A DNA stretch of 8,963 nucleotides from an uncultured Gammaproteobacteria bacterium (GTDB lineage: Bacteria > Pseudomonadota > Gammaproteobacteria > Steroidobacterales > GCA-2729495). Shown one piece after another: positions 6,247 to 8,963 of this stretch (its first letter is position 1; every line of letters starts with the position of its first letter). The notes under the pieces were generated by a model. The model had not been told where the DNA came from and made no database searches. It saw only the letters and a program-made list of their open reading frames with translations. The stretch lies in NCBI GenBank assembly GCA_937958785.1, contig CALGMY010000155.1:1-8963 (forward strand), written 5' to 3'. The position numbers and the translations under genes are program-made.

Positions 6247-8954
6247 CCGCCGTACGAGCTGTTTCCGCCGGCCTGGCGCTGCTGGCACTCGCCGCCACCG
6301 CGGCGTTCGCCACCACCGATCTCGACCTGGCCCTTGCCGAGCACCCGTATCCCCTGCCGGACGCCGGCCCGGACCAGGTGCTGATCCGGAATGCCACGGT
6401 CTGGACCATGACCGACCAGGGCATCCTCACGGGCGCAGACGTGCTCGTGGCGAAGGGTCGCATCAGCGCGGTGGCTACCGGCCTCCGTGCCAGTCCCGGC
6501 GCGCTGGTCATCGACGCCGCCGGCCGCCACGTGACGCCGGGCATCGTCGACGCCCACAGCCACAGCGCCACCGAGCAGCTGGACCTCAACGAGGGCGTGA
6601 ACAGCATCAGCTCCGAGGTCCGCGTCCGGGACGTTCTCAACCACCGCTCGCCCCAGATCTACCAGCAGCTGGCCGGCGGAGTGACCACCGCCCACGTGCT
6701 GCACGGCTCGGGCAACACCATCGGCGGCCAGAACGCCATCGTGAAGTACCGCTGGGGCGTGGAGTCACCGGAGGCACTGCTGCTGGCGGACGCGCCCGCC
6801 ACCATCAAGTTCGCCCTCGGCGAGAATCCCACCCAGGCCGCGTTCCGCGGCATGCCGGGCGCGAAGCTGCGCTACCCCGCGTCCCGCATGGGCGTCCCGG
6901 CGCTGATCCGGTCCGCCTTCCAGGAAGCGGCGGCCTACCAGCGCGAGTGGGACCGCTACCGGGCCCTGTCGAAGCGGGAGCAGTCCCGGGTGGTGCCGCC
7001 GCGACGGGACCTGCGCCTCGAGCCGCTCGCCGAGATCCTTGCCGGGAAGCGTGACATCCATGCCCACAGCTACCGGGCCGACGAGATCCTGATGCTGATG
7101 CGGGTCGCCGAGGAGGAGGGCTTCCGGGTCAGCACCTTCCAGCACGTGCTGGAGGGATACCGGGTTGCCGACGAGCTGGCCGCCCACGGCGCCCATGCCT
7201 CCACTTTCTCGGACTGGTGGAGTTTCAAGGCCGAGGCCTTTGCCGCGATTCCCTACAACGCCGCCATCCTCGAGAGCCGCGGCGTGTTGACGAGCCTCAA
7301 CTCCGACGACGCCAACCTGGCCCGCCGCCTGAACCTGGAGGCCGCCAAGGTCGTGCGCTACGGGGGTGTGGGCCGGGAGCAGGCGCTGGCCATGGTGACG
7401 ATCAATCCCGCCCGCCAGCTCGGCATCGACCGGCGGGGCGGGTCCCTGGCGGGGGGCAAGGATGCGGACCTGGTCGTGTGGAGTGGTGACCCGCTGAGCG
7501 TCTACTCGCGGGCCGACATCACCTTCGTGGATGGCCAGCTCAGGTTCAGCCGGGAAGCGGACCTGGCCCACCGGGCCCGGGTCACCGCGGCGCGGGAGCG
7601 CCTGGCCGCCGAGGTGCAGGGCGGGCCGCCCAGGACCGCTGCACCCGCCGGTCCGGTGAGCGTGAATCCGAAGCCTCCGCGGTTCGACTACCGGCTGCCC
7701 CGTGCGCCGGGATCTGGCCCCGTGGCCATCACCGGTGCGACGGTGCATACCCTGGAGGGGCCCGCCATCGCCGATGGCGTGGTGGTCTTCGAGGACGGCC
7801 GCATCTCGGCCGTGGGCGGGCCCGGCACGCCGGTGCCGGCCGGCGCCACCCGCGTCGACGGCAGCGGGAAGCACCTCTGGCCGAGCCTCATCCATACCAA
7901 CACGGTGCTCGGCATCAGCGAGATCGACAGCGTGCCCGGCACCGTCGACGTGGCGGAGACCGGTGACACCAACGCGGACGCCGACGTGTCCCTGGCGGTG
8001 AACGCGGCCAGCACCCACTTCGCGGTGGCCCGTTCCGGCGGCATCGGCCACGCCCTCGTCGTGCCGGGCGGTGGCCTGGTGGCCGGTACCACCACGCTGC
8101 TCCGGACCGAGGGCTGGACCTGGGAGGAGATGGGCGCCGTACGCCAGCACTCGCTGGCCATCCGCTGGCCCGAACCGCCGCCTCCCCAGTACGCCGTCTT
8201 CATGGGTCCCCCGAAGACCCTCGCGGAGCGCAAGAAGGAGGCCGACGAGCGGGTGAAGACCCTCGACAGGCTGATGGACGACGCCGGGGCCTACGGCCGC
8301 GCCCGGGACGTGGCGCGGAAGAGCGGCGCGCGCTTCGAGTTCGATCCCCAGCTCGAGGCGTTGCAGCCGGTGCTCCGGGGCGAGCGGCCCCTGTGGGCCA
8401 CCGCCCGGGAGAAGCATGCCATTGAAGCGGTGGTGAACTGGGCTGCGAAGCGCAAGCTGCGCCTCGTGATCACCGACGGGCGGGACGCGTACCTCGTGAC
8501 GGCGCTGCTCGCGGCCCACCAGGTGCCGGTGGTGCTGACCAACATCGTGGGCGAGTCACCGCGCCCGGACGACCCCTACGATGTGCTCTACACCACGCCC
8601 GCGAAGCTGGAGGCGGCCGGCGTGCCCTTCGCGATCGCGAGCGGCACCCGGGCTGGTGGCTCGGCCAACGCCCGGCACATCACGCTCTTCGCCGGCATCG
8701 CCGCCGCCCACGGCCTGGACCGGGAAGCTGCCTACCGCTCGATCACCCTCTACCCGGCCCGCATCCTGGGCCTTGATGACCGCCTGGGCTCCATTGCCAC
8801 CGGCAAGAGCGCGAGCCTGGTGCTGACGGACGGTGACCTGCTGGAGCCCACCACGGCAGTGGAGCAGCTCTGGATCGACGGCAACGCCGCCGACCTGGAC
8901 GACGTGCAGAAGGAAGCATTCCGCAAGTGGACCGCCCGGCCACGGCCGGAATAG
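6243..8954 (+). CDS. Exported tandem amidohydrolase: intact domain fused to a ligand-less domain
   Basis: This 903-residue protein has a signal peptide at 1-23 (AFA before TTD). Domain 1 (about 45-440) is a COG1228 amidohydrolase of the subtype marked by IKFALGEN, with all expected ligands: His105 and His107 (HSH), Lys189 (probable carboxylated bridging lysine), His273/His275 (HAHSYRADEI), His301 (FQHVLEGY) and Asp355 (NSDD). It ends with the usual GKDADLVVWSGDPLS strand. A linker rich in Ala, Pro and Arg (about 440-493) leads to domain 2 (about 494-890). That domain keeps the fold markers (VAITGATVHTLEG, ARILGLDDRLGSIATGKSASLVL) but reads His551-Thr552-Asn553 at HxH, ITDGRD (743-748) at the strand-5 histidine motif, and GTR with Arg803 where the catalytic Asp normally sits. 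Domain 1 is therefore predicted to be active and domain 2 not, at least not by the usual chemistry. The substrate is unknown; peptides, cyclic amides or other amide compounds are possible. The GTG start overlaps the preceding stop by 4 nt (GTGA), indicating translational coupling. The gene ends 9 bases before the window edge. Confidence 0.9.
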   Translation: MTAVRAVSAGLALLALAATAAFATTDLDLALAEHPYPLPDAGPDQVLIRNATVWTMTDQGILTGADVLVAKGRISAVATGLRASPGALVIDAAGRHVTPGIVDAHSHSATEQLDLNEGVNSISSEVRVRDVLNHRSPQIYQQLAGGVTTAHVLHGSGNTIGGQNAIVKYRWGVESPEALLLADAPATIKFALGENPTQAAFRGMPGAKLRYPASRMGVPALIRSAFQEAAAYQREWDRYRALSKREQSRVVPPRRDLRLEPLAEILAGKRDIHAHSYRADEILMLMRVAEEEGFRVSTFQHVLEGYRVADELAAHGAHASTFSDWWSFKAEAFAAIPYNAAILESRGVLTSLNSDDANLARRLNLEAAKVVRYGGVGREQALAMVTINPARQLGIDRRGGSLAGGKDADLVVWSGDPLSVYSRADITFVDGQLRFSREADLAHRARVTAARERLAAEVQGGPPRTAAPAGPVSVNPKPPRFDYRLPRAPGSGPVAITGATVHTLEGPAIADGVVVFEDGRISAVGGPGTPVPAGATRVDGSGKHLWPSLIHTNTVLGISEIDSVPGTVDVAETGDTNADADVSLAVNAASTHFAVARSGGIGHALVVPGGGLVAGTTTLLRTEGWTWEEMGAVRQHSLAIRWPEPPPPQYAVFMGPPKTLAERKKEADERVKTLDRLMDDAGAYGRARDVARKSGARFEFDPQLEALQPVLRGERPLWATAREKHAIEAVVNWAAKRKLRLVITDGRDAYLVTALLAAHQVPVVLTNIVGESPRPDDPYDVLYTTPAKLEAAGVPFAIASGTRAGGSANARHITLFAGIAAAHGLDREAAYRSITLYPARILGLDDRLGSIATGKSASLVLTDGDLLEPTTAVEQLWIDGNAADLDDVQKEAFRKWTARPRPE

Positions 8955-8963
8955 ACCGGCAGG

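Noticed and set aside
4468..6288. 606-codon open frame on the minus strand, antisense to the ligand-less amidohydrolase gene
   Set aside because: Its translation is rich in Arg, Gly, His and Ala with no recognisable domain, as expected for an antisense shadow in very GC-rich DNA where stop codons are rare. The plus-strand frame has a clear fold and signal peptide.
7826..7855. GC-rich inverted repeats around the second domain of the tandem gene
   Set aside because: Short GGC/GCC-rich palindromes are expected by chance in coding DNA of this composition and are not followed by a T-tract.
6765..8519. 584-codon open frame on the minus strand, antisense to the tandem amidohydrolase gene
   Set aside because: Low-complexity Arg/Gly/His-rich translation and no motifs; the plus-strand protein has clear catalytic motifs throughout.

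Overview
This is a GC-rich, densely coding window. Four of its five predicted proteins start with an ordinary export signal and the fifth with a lipoprotein signal (lipobox LAAC followed by Ser). Together with a secreted M1 aminopeptidase, this points to a Gram-negative bacterium with a periplasm. A proteobacterium is likely, perhaps a GC-rich gammaproteobacterium, but the sequence alone cannot fix the lineage. No rRNA, tRNA, mobile element or CRISPR array was seen.

Layout. Positions 1-1827 (minus strand) hold the first 609 codons of an exported M1-family zinc aminopeptidase whose C-terminus lies beyond the left edge. Positions 1828-1998 are a short divergent intergenic region with a candidate promoter on each strand and a small inverted repeat. 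Positions 1999-8954 (plus strand) form a tight four-gene run: (i) an exported COG1228-type amidohydrolase/dipeptidase with intact metal ligands, 1999-3375; (ii) a TolB-like beta-propeller lipoprotein, 3419-4555; (iii) an exported amidohydrolase-fold protein that has lost the usual metal ligands and carries an extra C-terminal beta domain, 4561-6246; (iv) a 903-residue exported tandem protein with an intact amidohydrolase domain followed by a second amidohydrolase-like domain lacking the ligands, 6243-8954. Gaps are 43 nt, 5 nt and a 4-nt overlap, so one transcript is likely.

How the genes may work together. The divergent M1 aminopeptidase and the COG1228 amidohydrolase (some characterised relatives cleave Xaa-Pro or Xaa-Arg/Lys dipeptides) suggest a periplasmic peptide-scavenging locus. 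The propeller lipoprotein could be a membrane-anchored partner; in related proteins elsewhere a TolB-like propeller is fused directly to an amidohydrolase domain. The most unusual aspect is four amidohydrolase-fold domains in three consecutive genes, two with the full metal-ligand pattern and two without. This suggests catalytic and non-catalytic domains working as a pair or complex. Substrates cannot be read from the sequence.
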